This document shows, piece by piece, positions 36,150 through 46,349 of a DNA stretch of 64,000 bases. Each line of letters begins with the position of its first letter. The stretch's first letter is position 1. Below the pieces are notes generated by a model that was not told the DNA's origin, did no database searches, and saw only the letters and a program-made list of their open reading frames with translations. Source of the DNA: Lophius americanus (lineage: Eukaryota; Chordata; Actinopteri; Lophiiformes; Lophiidae). The position numbers were made by a program, and so were the translations under genes. The DNA lies in assembly GCA_037951165.1 (NCBI GenBank), contig JBBDHG010000008.1, positions 11,441,501 through 11,505,500 of the forward strand, given 5' to 3'.

Positions 36150-36520
36150 GCAACTTTATTTTTCTTGTCAGAGCGCCGCACTTATCTCTCTTATCTCGCT
36201 AAATTTTATCTTGCTGTTTGTAAGTAGCTGATTAATGTGTAGGAAAAAACTCGAAATGATTTGAAATACAAGACACACTTTTCCTCGTAGTTCCCCCGCT
36301 CCATTGGCTTAGTAAGATTTGGCGCATCAATGCGGTCAGCTTCTTGGCGCCAGGAGCGCTCTAGACGCGCACAGAGGGACCTGTTTCAACACTTCATGTG
36401 GTGAAGTGGTGCTGCAGCGAGGAGCTCATGGCTGGATCTCCCAGCCAGCACTGATGAAAAGACAAGTTGTTGGGATGAACTGTAGTTTTAATTTGTGAAA
36501 GCTGTTCATCTCCATTTACA
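36150..36520 (+). promoter_or_regulatory. Candidate promoter and 5' non-coding exon
   Basis: A dozen or more CpG dinucleotides are clustered here, against a CpG-poor background. There is an inverted CCAAT box at 36301-36309 (CCATTGGCT) and GC-rich words (TTGGCGCCAGGAGCGC, TAGACGCGCACAGAGG). It ends at TTACA|GTAAGAG (donor at 36521), a good splice donor. Only short upstream frames are present, such as one from ATG 36428 that stops after eight codons, fitting a 5' UTR exon. No downstream coding exon is identified, so the gene and even its existence are unproven. Confidence 0.3.
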
Positions 36521-36564
36521 GTAAGAGCTTGATTTTCTGCTTGGGCTAGCTTCTCTTCTCTTCA

Positions 36565-36580
36565 TTTTTTTTTTTTTTTT
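36565..36580. repeat. Poly-T run
   Basis: Sixteen T residues, 44 bases after the candidate splice donor. Confidence 0.95.
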
Positions 36581-36828
36581 AACTTTTCGAAACCAGGGAA
36601 AGGAGTCATTAGACCCACTAAAGTTTAAAGTTTAAAAATATCTGCGATACTATCGCCATCTAGAACACATCACTGCAAGTCTGCCGACGCTGCATGATGA
36701 AAATGCAGAATTCAAATAACATTCAAATAGTTATGAGTGACTTTAAAATATCAATTTTGTATGAAATGTCCATCCCTGATTTATAATTGGTGAAAAATAT
36801 TTTCAGTAGTTTAGATTACAAGACAACA

Positions 36829-37015
36829 GGCATCTGTGGCATAGAGAGTAGAGCAGCCGGTTGGCAGTTTGATCCAAGGCCCCTGCAGTCCACTTTTCAT
36901 ATTGTCCTTGAGCAGGACACTAAATAAGGCTGCTCATTCCTCCCCAGGGACAGGTGAAAGGCTGGGAACTCATTTCACTATGCTGCAGTCTGATAAATAA
37001 AAGTTGTTCCTCCCC
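36829..37015 (+). mobile_element. tRNA-derived SINE
   Basis: TCTGTGGCATAGAGAGTAG (A-box region), AGCAGCCGGTTGGCAGTTTG with GTTTGATCC (B-box-like), CCTGCAGTCCAC and TGTCCTTGAGCAGGACACTA match a fish SINE with a tRNA-like head and a conserved TGTCCTTGGGCAAGACACT body. The tail, with ATAAATAAAAG near 36995, is probably its 3' end. The copy is degraded, and the 3' boundary is uncertain. Confidence 0.7.
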
Positions 37016-37887
37016 TCAGACCTCACAGTATATATTACATTCAAATGTAATCTCCACATGGACCTTTAACGATCTTGGAAAGGGGCGATTCTATAAGGTG
37101 AATACTTTGTATACTATTATACTATTATACTTGTTTCTATCATTTTTACTTTAGTTAATAACACATTTTTATCATCTGAATATGTCTGCTCCTAACATGA
37201 ATGCATGGCGTGAATTACCAAGTTCCAAATAAACATTTTCTTTTTTTTTGTTGTTGTTGTTTATAATCAACTGTGAGAAATGAAATGTTACATTCCTGAA
37301 CCAAAACCACATGCTGTACATATTATTACTCATAGTATCTGATCTCCATTACTGCAGCTTTAAACAAGAAGGAGGCTGACAAACATCAGCTTTGCTAAGA
37401 GAAAATGGGGACAAGCTTTCAATCTGGATGATCTTTTGCTGTGGGTGGGCTGATGGCTTCATGATAAACTGCATGTCTTATGCACAGCTGTCACTCGCTG
37501 TGGACCCATAACACTGCCTTTAAGGGTTAGTCTAACTCAATGTGTTAAACTTCTGTCTGGATCAAACCACTTCCTGTTGTTCGCCTCAAAGCAGCTAGAT
37601 TTTTCTTATGTTGGATTACATGGTTTCACCATCCTTATGTATAAAATACATGTTAAAAACAGGAAGAGTGCTATGTAGTGTATATGAGTTATAGAGATAA
37701 ACCATACTCTAAAAATATTTAAGCTTGAAAATTCAAAATTGAAATATCATGTGGGTGGCTTTGGTGTTAGGCAAGACCGCAAGTGTTGTTCAAGTTTGAC
37801 TTCATCTACCTGTCAAATGTGATTATAGAGGTCCTCTACAGCTGCACATTTTCCAAGAAAACATGGATTTTTAGCCACGCAAAAGGC
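37016..37887. other. Unannotated stretch, no gene seen
   Basis: Short tandem words such as ATACTATTATACTATT near 37110 and no recognisable gene. Confidence 0.5.
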
Positions 37888-38310
37888 ATATCTTAGTATC
37901 TGGATCTCCACGTTTGTCCAGAATGCAATATCTCCACAAGTATTGGGTGGATTTACAACTCCAGGGAGGATTTCATTATTCCTTGAGTGTGACTATGATA
38001 TGAAATTTTTTGCATATTAGCAAAGTGTCAGCAAATATTTTATAGATATCCATTAAATCTGGTGTATTATTCCTAGAGGGTGGATCCAAATGAATTTAGC
38101 AACCTTCTGACCCTTCGTCTAGCACTGCCAGCAGATTAAAGTTTATTTTCCAGTACAATATCAAAACACCTACAAGATGTATTGGCATGCAATGTTGACT
38201 GTAGATGTGTGGTTCCAAAGATGCTTATAGATGATACCTCCATGAACTCCCTATTTGTTTCCAAGTGCAATTATTGAATGCACAATCATGAAATTGGTCC
38301 AGACCTTCAT
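37888..38310 (+). repeat. Old interspersed repeat
   Basis: Contains TGGATTTACAACTCCAGGGA, ATGAATTTAGCAACCTTCTG and ACCCTTCGTCTAGCACTGCC. These resemble a common non-coding fish repeat in which a CTCTAGCGCCACC block is typical. The match is by eye and divergent. Confidence 0.4.
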
Positions 38311-38353
38311 TGATACTTTGAATTTCATACTAGTGCCAACATCAGGTCAAATT

Positions 38354-38390
38354 TCCATCCATCCATCCATTCATCAATCCATCCATCAGC
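38354..38390. repeat. (CCAT)n-type short tandem repeat
   Basis: Imperfect CCAT/TCAT units over about 37 bp, next to the Tc1-like derivative. Confidence 0.85.
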
Positions 38391-38475
38391 CATCAGTCTA
38401 ATAGGGTTTTCCAGATGTCCGCTACTGAGTTTCCAATTCCTTCTGGCATTCCCAGGTCACATGTGAAACATCAGT

Positions 38476-38925
38476 CAGCCATAAGATTAAAACCCCCTGT
38501 ATCATATTGTGTAGGACCCATTATGCTGCCAAACAGTTGCTGTAATGAACCATGTATTCTGATGCCTTTCTATCAGGACCAGCATTACCTTTATAAGCAG
38601 TTTGCACTACACTAGATCTTCTTTGGGATTGGACAATGTGGGCCAGGCTTCATTCTCCATGTAAATCAATGAGCCTTGGTTACCCATGACCGTTTCACTG
38701 ATTCTCCAATTGTCCTTCGTAGACCAATTGGGTAGTTACTGATGAATGCAGACCAGACACGCCCAATAAGACCTGCAGTTATAAATGTGCTCTGGTAGAG
38801 TCTTTTAGCAATTACAATGTGTCCCTCTTCAAAGTGCCGCCTAAAATAAGAGGTGCCAATGCAATGACATAATGTTAATCTGAATTCAGCTTTCAGTGGT
38901 TATTATGTTATGGCTTAACCGACCC
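38476..38925 (-). mobile_element. Internally deleted Tc1-like element with both terminal repeats
   Basis: The left end (TCAGCCATAAGATTAAAACC) and right end (GTTATTATGTTATGGCTTAA, read in reverse) form matching terminal inverted repeats. The interior joins the left flank (ATATTGTGTAGGACCC) directly to antisense transposase sequence (GTATTCTGATGCCTTTCTATC, ATCAATGAGCCTTGG, CAATTGTCCTTCGTAG). Most of the catalytic half is therefore deleted. Same family as the fragments at 2695 and 14884. This is a typical non-autonomous deletion derivative. Confidence 0.75.
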
Positions 38926-40417
38926 GTGCATGCATTCCCTCAAGTGAGGTCAGGATCTCCCCCAGGTTCTCTTCCTAGTTGGAAGAGAACTTTGTGTCCC
39001 CCTAATAATATAACTGCAACATAACTATATAATATAGTAGTATAGTTTTATTTAATATAATATTTTGCATTGATAACACTTGATAATAATAATCAACCCA
39101 AACAAAAGTGCCACACTCGTGAGATATACTGCACAATTCGTTCAATGTCAATTCAGGGACAATGAGTTTTTTGACAAAAGAGGATTGTAACAGCATCATC
39201 ATCATCATCATCAAACTTTGTTTGAATCTAGTAAAATGTAGTTTTTGGTGAGAAACTTAAATAAAGGCTTTTGAATGAGCAATTTGTTGATGTTTTCATG
39301 GTGATATCAAATCGATATAAGCAAGGGAATTGTGAAAAATGTTTACGCTACCCCTACACTAAAATTGGATTTTTTTTTTCTGCATGAAGGCATCCTGAAC
39401 AGGTGCCCCCGCCCCCTCAACTGACTCCATACTAATATGATAATGTTGAAACATCATCATATTAGTAGTGTTATCGTTCTCATTTTAGGCATGGCTGCAC
39501 ATTCTTCTCATCATCGCTTTTTCACATAAAAATGCAAAAGCCTGTATCCACATTAATGTCACATTAATAAGCAGGTAACTGTGTGTGTAAATAAAACCCA
39601 TTTGAAATCTCTTCTTCAGTCCGTAATCCACACAAAGATCAAGAAGTACATTACGGCTACATTTTGCACATAGTGGAGGTTAATTAGAATAACTCATCCT
39701 GTGTATAAACCAATGTGTATTTGTTTGACTCACAGAGCTGGGAACCTGGACTTCCTGTTCCGGTTTGTCCGACAGAATAATTTCATCACCAATTTATTAC
39801 TATCTAATGCTGGAGATTTCTGTCCTGGCGTTGTGCTCCTCCCAAACAAACATAAATGCGTTAGGACTCTTAATCATCTGCTCTCCAGCTGACATATTCT
39901 ATAAAATGTCGCTCTTTATCTGTTTTTATTTGTTATTTTCTCATGGCTGTTAAATTTAGTCTTTGAAAATCAATTCTCTGGTAACATGTCTGTAATTAAG
40001 GGTACTGTCTTTGAGGTTTACAGGAGTACAATATGACAAAAGATGCAGTCAAAGCATTCTGAGAAATGTCATATGCTTGAGACAATAACTGACAGCGAGA
40101 CGGACTGAGTGGTACCACATATTGCAATATTTGGTTTTGGCAGAGAATTCTATAAACAACAGAGAGGACATGATAACTTGTCTGTGAGAGGTAGACAACT
40201 TTAAGTCCACTAGTTGGTTTCTGTTCTTTACGCACCGTGTTCCTTAACTGATCTTTAGCTTACCTCAGTATCTGATTTCACAATAGGACATTCAGGACTT
40301 CTGTTTCATCATAGGAATTCAACATTCAATTGAGTTTTCTTGATGTATATATCTAGATATATATTACACCCATAACAGGTGAGTTGAGTATGGAATAAGT
40401 CTACAAAGATTCAGATT
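38926..40417. other. Unannotated stretch, no gene seen
   Basis: AT-rich. It includes a (CAT)n tract at 39193-39212, and frames of at most 79 codons. Confidence 0.5.
39193..39212. repeat. (ATC)n microsatellite
   Basis: Six ATC units; the poly-Met start of a minus-strand frame here is an artefact. Confidence 0.9.
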
Positions 40418-40446
40418 ACCCTTGGACTCTATAAGAGTCCAAGGGT
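40418..40446. repeat. Perfect 13-bp hairpin
   Basis: ACCCTTGGACTCT, three-base loop ATA, then AGAGTCCAAGGGT. It lies about 95 bp upstream of family M copy C. Confidence 0.9.
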
Positions 40447-40941
40447 TAATTCCCCCGAACAGCTCTTCACAGGTTGGTTCAATTCCTTATCAACAGGAAC
40501 TGGGGCAAATGACTAGGAGTAAAGCAAAGTACTAGAATTAAAAACTAAGCCTATACTGTCCTCCCCATTAGCCATGGTATATCCAAGACAATTCTCCATC
40601 CCCTGCGATGTACCAGTAATCCCCGTGATTGAAGAACTGAAATTTAATTAAAGTTATGTGCGCAGTATTTTTCGTAAAATAACTCAACATACTGAGTAAA
40701 ATGAGACTGATTAGAGTAAGTTGATTCATATGAATCAAATTTGGTCCAAATTGAACCAATAGTTGAGAAATTATGACCGGATCACTTTTGGAGCTGAAAC
40801 TCCCCCTAGTGTCAGAAATATACAACTGATTTTTCCCCATATCAATCCACTTCTTCCTCAGCATATGGTGTATGTGGGTGTAAAATCTGAAAAAGATCCA
40901 TCAAATAGTTTTTGAGTTATTGCGTTACTGTGAAGGAACTG

Positions 40942-40975
40942 GGGCGGCGGCGGCGGCGGCAGCGGCGGCGGCCGC
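40942..40975. repeat. (GGC)n tract inside family M copy C
   Basis: About eleven GGC units with a single AGC interruption and a GCCGCC end. The other copies have only one or a few GGC/GCG units here. The poly-Ala frame over it is not a gene. Confidence 0.95.
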
Positions 40976-40976
40976 C

Positions 40977-41016
40977 GACATAATGGAATCATCAGCGATG
41001 ATGATTCCATTATGTC
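40977..41016. repeat. Perfect 18-bp inverted repeat, 4-base loop
   Basis: GACATAATGGAATCATCA, GCGA, TGATGATTCCATTATGTC. The right arm is the normal family M 3' end; the left arm is its inverted duplicate. Confidence 0.95.
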
Positions 41017-41034
41017 CCCAACTTTTCAGAGATA

Positions 41035-42159
41035 TAAAAGACAAATACATTTTTTTAAAAGGAAAAGTGCAAACCATTGAGCCCTGCAGTGCGATACGCA
41101 TGTATATTTACCCACATCCAGCTCACGCACAAGTGTGAACTAGACAGACCAAATGTTATATGCTGGATATCAAAGGTAAAACAACAACATGTCAACAAAA
41201 CACAAATGTCTTGCCTTGGCACATATAACTAGCATAATACCACATCATAATTTCCATGTGATTAGAACCCTTATAGTAACATCATCTTTATAATAATCAT
41301 TCTCTCTCAATGGTTTGGAAAGTAGGTGAATTCTGACCTGAAAATAATCTACATGTGTTCACTTTGGTGTATTGTACTGCCAGTTCCCAGTAAAAAATTG
41401 TTTTTAATGCGTCCATTTTTTCTGAAGAATCAGAATCCTGTCCAAATAAAGCATATTTTGCAGCAAATCCAGTGTTAATTGTTTAACCTATTCTTGTTCC
41501 TGACAGTTTTATTCATCGCTTCTTGAAAGGTTGTGTTTGCTTTCTCAGGACAAATTTTGACAAGGAAAAAAATGAAGAATAAATTGAGTAGGTACTTAAA
41601 AGTTATGATCTGCAAATAACCGATTTCACTTCTTGCCATGAAATTGGGAAAATGGTTTCTCTGCCTGCCTGACTAAAACTAAACCTAAAGATTTTTTTGG
41701 CCAAAACAGGTACTGTCAGTTCTGTCCCACATTCTTTGTGTCTCTACAAGCGTTGCTTCAGGGCCAGTGTTAAAATAAGGACTGAGCTCTGCTTGTTCTG
41801 GAGTCCTAAAAGCCGAGCTGCGGCCCGGGTGAAAACATTTTATTGGTCCCGGTACTTACGGCCTAGACTAATAAGCAGAGAGAGTTCATCCAATCCAGTG
41901 GGACTGATGAGCTTGTTCTGAATAATACCCCTCAGACCACATATACCCTGCAGCTAACAGCTAACAAAAGTCCAGACTGATGGAAGAACTTCATAAGGAG
42001 TCACATGGATGTAGAAAGGGATCTAAGGTATGTATTAGCCAACTTTGACTCAATCTCTGGCAATCATAGGAACATTTAAGGTGGGTTACTTTAATTGAGG
42101 TCTAGCGAAAGTTCAATCAGAAAGACTATCCCCTGGTACACCAGGGCCAGAGTGACCTT
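41035..42159. other. Unannotated stretch, no gene seen
   Basis: No recognised gene or repeat; a 74-codon frame at 41697-41921 is unrecognised. Confidence 0.5.
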
Positions 42160-42605
42160 CGTTACATTTTACAAATACTTGGTCTCAATTACTTATTTTG
42201 CAGCCTAGGGCATTAATTGAAACCAGCTGCACGCATTCAGGTAGCCTCATCCATAGCTTTCCCACCTGCATGCTTAGCCCATCACCATCAGCTTCTGTGA
42301 GTGAATATGGCTCTCTCCATCCAGTTAGTTCTTGTATTCTGCTGGTTTGTACCTCCTCAACCTCCAAGACTCCACCTAGCTGTTAGAGATCCATCAGCCT
42401 CAGCAGAGTCATCAACCACCGCTACTAGTATCCAGACACCAAAAGGGGATATTCCATGCTGCTCAGGAGCAGAGAGCCTACGATCACAATCCCCCCCAAG
42501 AGTCTGGGTGCTAAAGGCTTTCTAAAAGACTCATTATCACACATCCATTGTAGTAATAAATCAATCATCTTTTCTTCATTTCGTCTTCTCTGATGGAACT
42601 TTCTT
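42160..42605 (+). repeat. CACCACCACCAGT repeat family, copy 3 (longest)
   Basis: Contains GAAACCAGCTGCACGCATTC, CTCCATCCAGTTAGTTCTTG, CATCAGCCTCAGCAGAGTC, AGTATCCAGACACCAAAAGG, then AATAAATCAATCATC and TTTTCTTCATTTCGTCTTCT. The AATAAA-containing end suggests an LTR-like or transcribed element. Shorter copies lie at 33395 and 6786. Confidence 0.55.
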
Positions 42606-44889
42606 TATCATATTAAAATGAATCCACCATCAGAGGCTGTATTCGACTTTTCAATTTGCAGATTAATGTGGTGAAAATATCAAGTCCAACAACTATAAAC
42701 CAGTGATGCATATTTTTATTATCCTTTTCCTTCCTCTGGCTCCTCTGAGACCCAAAGGTCTTTCCAAAGCAGAACATACCATCCACACAGCGTGATGTGC
42801 TGGATTGACTTCCTATTTGAGCATTACTTGATCGCTGGCTGTTTACTTGCAATGTGGCGACTGTTCGGTTAAATATCGAGCGTTGAATGGAAACAGAAGA
42901 GCGCTCGTGCGATTGCTGTTCAGACAAAGGGAAATAAAATGTGATGACAATGAAATTAAATGACCTAGATTCCCCCTTGCACCACACTCTGAGCAGAGCT
43001 TGTTCTCTGCCCTCTCCAGTGAACACTTTTTAAATGCTTTTCCACAACATTTTCCTCAACATTTAACAGCTTTTCCACCTTTAACCCTCTTTGTGGAAAT
43101 ATATTCCAAGACAGTAAAAGGTATCGAGAGAAACATGAGACATCTCTCAGCTCACATCCGAATATAACTCGGCATCCTCCTCGGTTCCATACGGTAGCTT
43201 GTATATCACACAGGTTTTATGGAGTCGAGCCCCCATTGGGGGGAGTACAACAGTATCCAGTTAGCGCCGTGATAAACTTCACAGCCGAGGGCAGAAAGTT
43301 TGCAGCTCTGATCGGTGGCCTGCGAGACATTACTTATCATTGCCCTGCTGAATAACAGACCTTGTCCTTTAATGTGGGCTGTGTGATCACGCCAAGCTGC
43401 ATAAAGAAGTCGTTCAAACCCACAGCAAAGTTGGGTTTCAGAAGAATCCCTTTACCCCCTACTGTTAAGCCAACCCTCAAACCCCCTCCACTCTGAGTGG
43501 ATTCTGCTTCGCCATTTTTCAGGTTACTGCAGATGTGGAGTTAGTAGTTGGCACAAGTTAAAATATACGAGTTTGTGGGCTGGGAAGCCTCAGTGTGGCA
43601 ATCAGGGGTGCATTGGACTGGACTGCAGACACTAAGTGGGCTGCTGCCAGTGCTTTGAACTCTGAAAATAAATACTGAATAGGGCTACGTTGTGCTAGCC
43701 AGGTCTTGAGTCCTATAGTCATCTGTCTTGGTGTACACACTGGTGGGAGTGTTTGCCTTGGACTTGCGCCACAGCATGTGGTAGCTGCAAGATTTTTTTT
43801 GCACTGGATCACACTTTTGAGGGCCTATTTAATAAGGCTGGCTGCTGAATGCGAGAGGCAAGAATTCAGACTAATTTTGCACATGCGATAACTTTCCCTC
43901 ATCTCTGCTCTTTGTCCTTGTCAATGATGAGATCTGCATAAACAGCTCGAGTGAATCTCTGCGTCTGGTAGAGACGTTTGTTACTGGACTGAAAGAGAGA
44001 TCACCGGCGTCAGAGGATGTGGGCCACTCAGAGGAAGGAGGCAAACTAAGCACCCGGGACAGGTTGATTTGGATGTTTGGACACTGAAGAGGAACTTGTT
44101 CGCTGGCCAAAGCTGTGTTTCTTCACAGAGTGGAGGAGAACTGACAGCGCTGTGCTGTCCTTTCAACAAAACGTGAGCACAGGAGATTGGATGTCAGAAT
44201 AAACCATTCGGAGGCGTATCGGAGGACTGTACACTTATAGGTCCCTTGTTGCTTTATATTACTTTATCTGCTGTCGTCTAAACCAAATCCAATCCATATT
44301 GTAAAATAGCATGAATGAAGGGATTAAAATGGGAGTCTCTAACAAGGAGTACAGTAGTGTTTGGGTTTAATGAGTAACTAGGAGGATTATAGGGTATGCC
44401 ATGCATACTTTGAACTAAATACCCTGCACTTAGTTTTGATTGGAATATCCCTCTACACTCAAATGTTAGTTTATTCAGACTGGGAGCTCTCCACAGGCCG
44501 CAAAACTCTCCAGCAATGTAATACTAAGTGCATAATATAAGTTTATATTTGATTTATGTCAGTTTACGGCACTATTCCTGTTTCCCTCTGAGCCTCTTTC
44601 ATTTATCCACTATGTATGTACTTTTTAATTTTACTTTATTGTGCTGAAAAACATTCTCAGTTGGGCATCAGCCAGTTCGACCGCATTCCTCTACTGTTGG
44701 CCTCTACACAAGCAAGTGGAATGATGCTCAATCCCAAATCCTCACAAATGGTTTCATTTGAATTTAAAATACAGCTGGAGTGGCTGTCGGCTCACATGTT
44801 GAAGGACGTCTTTTTTTTTTTTTACTATGGTCTTTAAGGCCAGGGGAACACATTTTTAAAAGGTTACATATATGACTCCTTGAAGGTTT
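42606..44889. other. Unannotated stretch, no supported gene
   Basis: A 137-codon minus-strand frame (42613-43026) is unrecognised. A stop-to-stop plus-strand frame at about 43886-44086 has a protein-like composition (many Glu, Ser, Asp), but it overlaps a 79-codon minus-strand frame and has no family match. Confidence 0.45.
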
Positions 44890-45345
44890 AATCTGACTCA
44901 ACTGGACTGGAGTGATGTTTCACTTCTCACCCAAGAGGCTCTTTCAGCTGTAACTGACTAGTGGTGAGTCGGGTATTTAACCTCCAGTTAGGTTGTTATG
45001 CAAAGAGAGCCTTTAGGTCACAACTCATTCTGGGTTGTTGGGATATTGCCTTTTCTACAGTGTTACCAAATGAGTCGTTTGCATAGCGTGATTCCAGGTT
45101 TGAACGATGGATAAACTGTCTGGAGCGAGATGTGAAGACTGTGTTGTATGTGGGTTACTGGCTGTGACGTAGATCCTGATCCCTTTCAAAGATGGTCGTT
45201 CCACTCTCAGACATTCTGTTCTCTCTGTGAAGAATGTGGCTATTGTTGATATCAAATGAATGTGCCTTGTCCTTGAGATACAGAAAGACAGCTGGGCCCT
45301 GTCCTGAGGAGATGTTCTCCTTTGTTGGGCAAAGTGCTTGTGGGT
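44890..45345 (-). mobile_element. Penelope-like element, C-terminal and 3' end remnant
   Basis: Read in reverse, 45345 to about 45170 gives SSGQGPAVFLYLKDKAHSFD followed by NNSHILHREN. This matches the end of the endonuclease region of fish Penelope-like elements, where S-G-Q-D-x-A-V-Y-L-H-L-K and HSFED..V.ILDRE are typical. The open frame ends at a TAA and is frameshifted. Downstream, the plus strand at 44900-44950 shows CTCACCCAAGAGGCTCTTTC and AGCTGTAACTGACTAGTGG. This is the familiar 3' segment of these elements, where GAAGAAGCCTCTTGGATGAG is common. Reverse transcriptase is not present, so the copy is 5'-truncated and dead. Confidence 0.75.
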
Positions 45346-45457
45346 TGGTTATATTGTATCCCCTATATTTAGTAGATCAGTGCACTGTTTTCAAAAATAT
45401 ACAGCACTTCGAAATAAATCCAAATATACCAAAAGTAAAATATTATTTACTGTTGTA

Positions 45458-46160
45458 CACTAGGCCTATTCTGTCGTCGCGGACAGCAAGGGGTATATCA
45501 CCGATATGTCCCCCAATTCACTGCAGTCTACCAGCAATTGCCCAGACTGAACTCCTGGAATTAAATATGTCCACAGTATTGTTTGCAAAAAAGCTCTCCA
45601 AAATGAGTAAAATTTTTACTATTGGATGGAACACGATATATACAAGCTATATATCCTCAACTCAATTTATATTTTTCACAGAAAGCCCCCCTTAGCAAGT
45701 CAAATATATTAATATTAATTATTTATTATATATATAACTATTACATTTCTACCAAATTTGGACAATTTTTTTTTTTTATAAAAACCTCCCCCTATTGAGA
45801 AAAAAAAATATGTAAGATATGATATGTACAAGGTAAATCTCCACTGGTCGATTCATATATTCACCATATTTATGTCAGAAAAGCAGTGTTTTTCATAAAA
45901 AGCTCACCCTTATGAGTACAGTATAAACTATTGGAGTAAGAAACAATGTGTTCGTTGTGTGCAACATTGAGAAATTATTGCCCAAAACTTTGAAAGAATA
46001 CGCTCCCCAAAGGGGCAGAAATATGAAACCGACCTTTCCCAAAATCAATCCACTTCTTCCTTGCGAGGTCTATATGACTATAAAATTTGAAAGGGTCCAT
46101 GAAAAAAGATCTGCAGTGCTCGCTGCAGCGATGTCGATGATTTCATAATATCCCTGGATT
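45458..46160 (+). repeat. Family M dispersed repeat, copy D (longest, with tandem modules)
   Basis: Starts CACTAGGCCTATTCTGTCG and carries GGGGTATATCACCGATATG, CAGTCTACCAGCAATTGCCC and AACTCCTGGAATTAAATATG. It then has four successive, diverged modules starting near 45581, 45671, 45764 and 45891, each built on TTTNNATAAAAANCTCNCC-like and GAGTANAAT-like words. It ends with CCCAAAATCAATCCACTTC, CTCGCTGCAGCGATG and GATGATTTCATAATATCCC. It is about 700 bp, against about 490 bp for copies B and C; the excess is explained by the extra modules. Confidence 0.75.
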
Positions 46161-46349
46161 GTTTGGTATTATAAATATTATTTCATTTTTTTTGAATACA
46201 CAAGAGCAGTTTTCTTATGAAAACTTTGTTTGAAGCGTTCAAGCGTTTTTTGGGTCCTAGAAACACAAAATCGAAAACAGGTTCCTGAGCCTTTTGAAAT
46301 AACCAGCTTCTATGATGACTTTGTGTTTATCTAGTATTCTTTTATTGTG

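Larger units (their letters stand above)
40541..41031 (+). repeat. Family M dispersed repeat, copy C
   Basis: Carries AACTAAGCCTATACTGTCC, CATCCCCTGCGATGTACC, TGATTGAAGAACTGAAATTT, AATTTGGTCCAAATTGAACC, ACTCCCCCTAGTGTCAGAAA and ATCAATCCACTTCTTCCTC. It then has GATCCATCAAATAGTTTTTG and ends in GATGATTCCATTATGTCCCC. It is the best preserved copy in the second half of the family. It is unusual in carrying a GGC expansion and a palindrome at its 3' end. Confidence 0.8.

Noticed and set aside
38354..38390. CRISPR-like or structured tandem array
   Set aside because: It is a simple CCAT microsatellite; no spaced direct repeats of CRISPR type occur anywhere, as expected for a eukaryote.
40920..41138. 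Poly-alanine protein
   Set aside because: It comes from the GGC tract inside family M copy C; other copies lack it.
43886..44086. Coding exon with acidic, Ser-rich peptide
   Set aside because: The frame is short and unrecognised, with an equally long frame on the other strand and no clear acceptor site.
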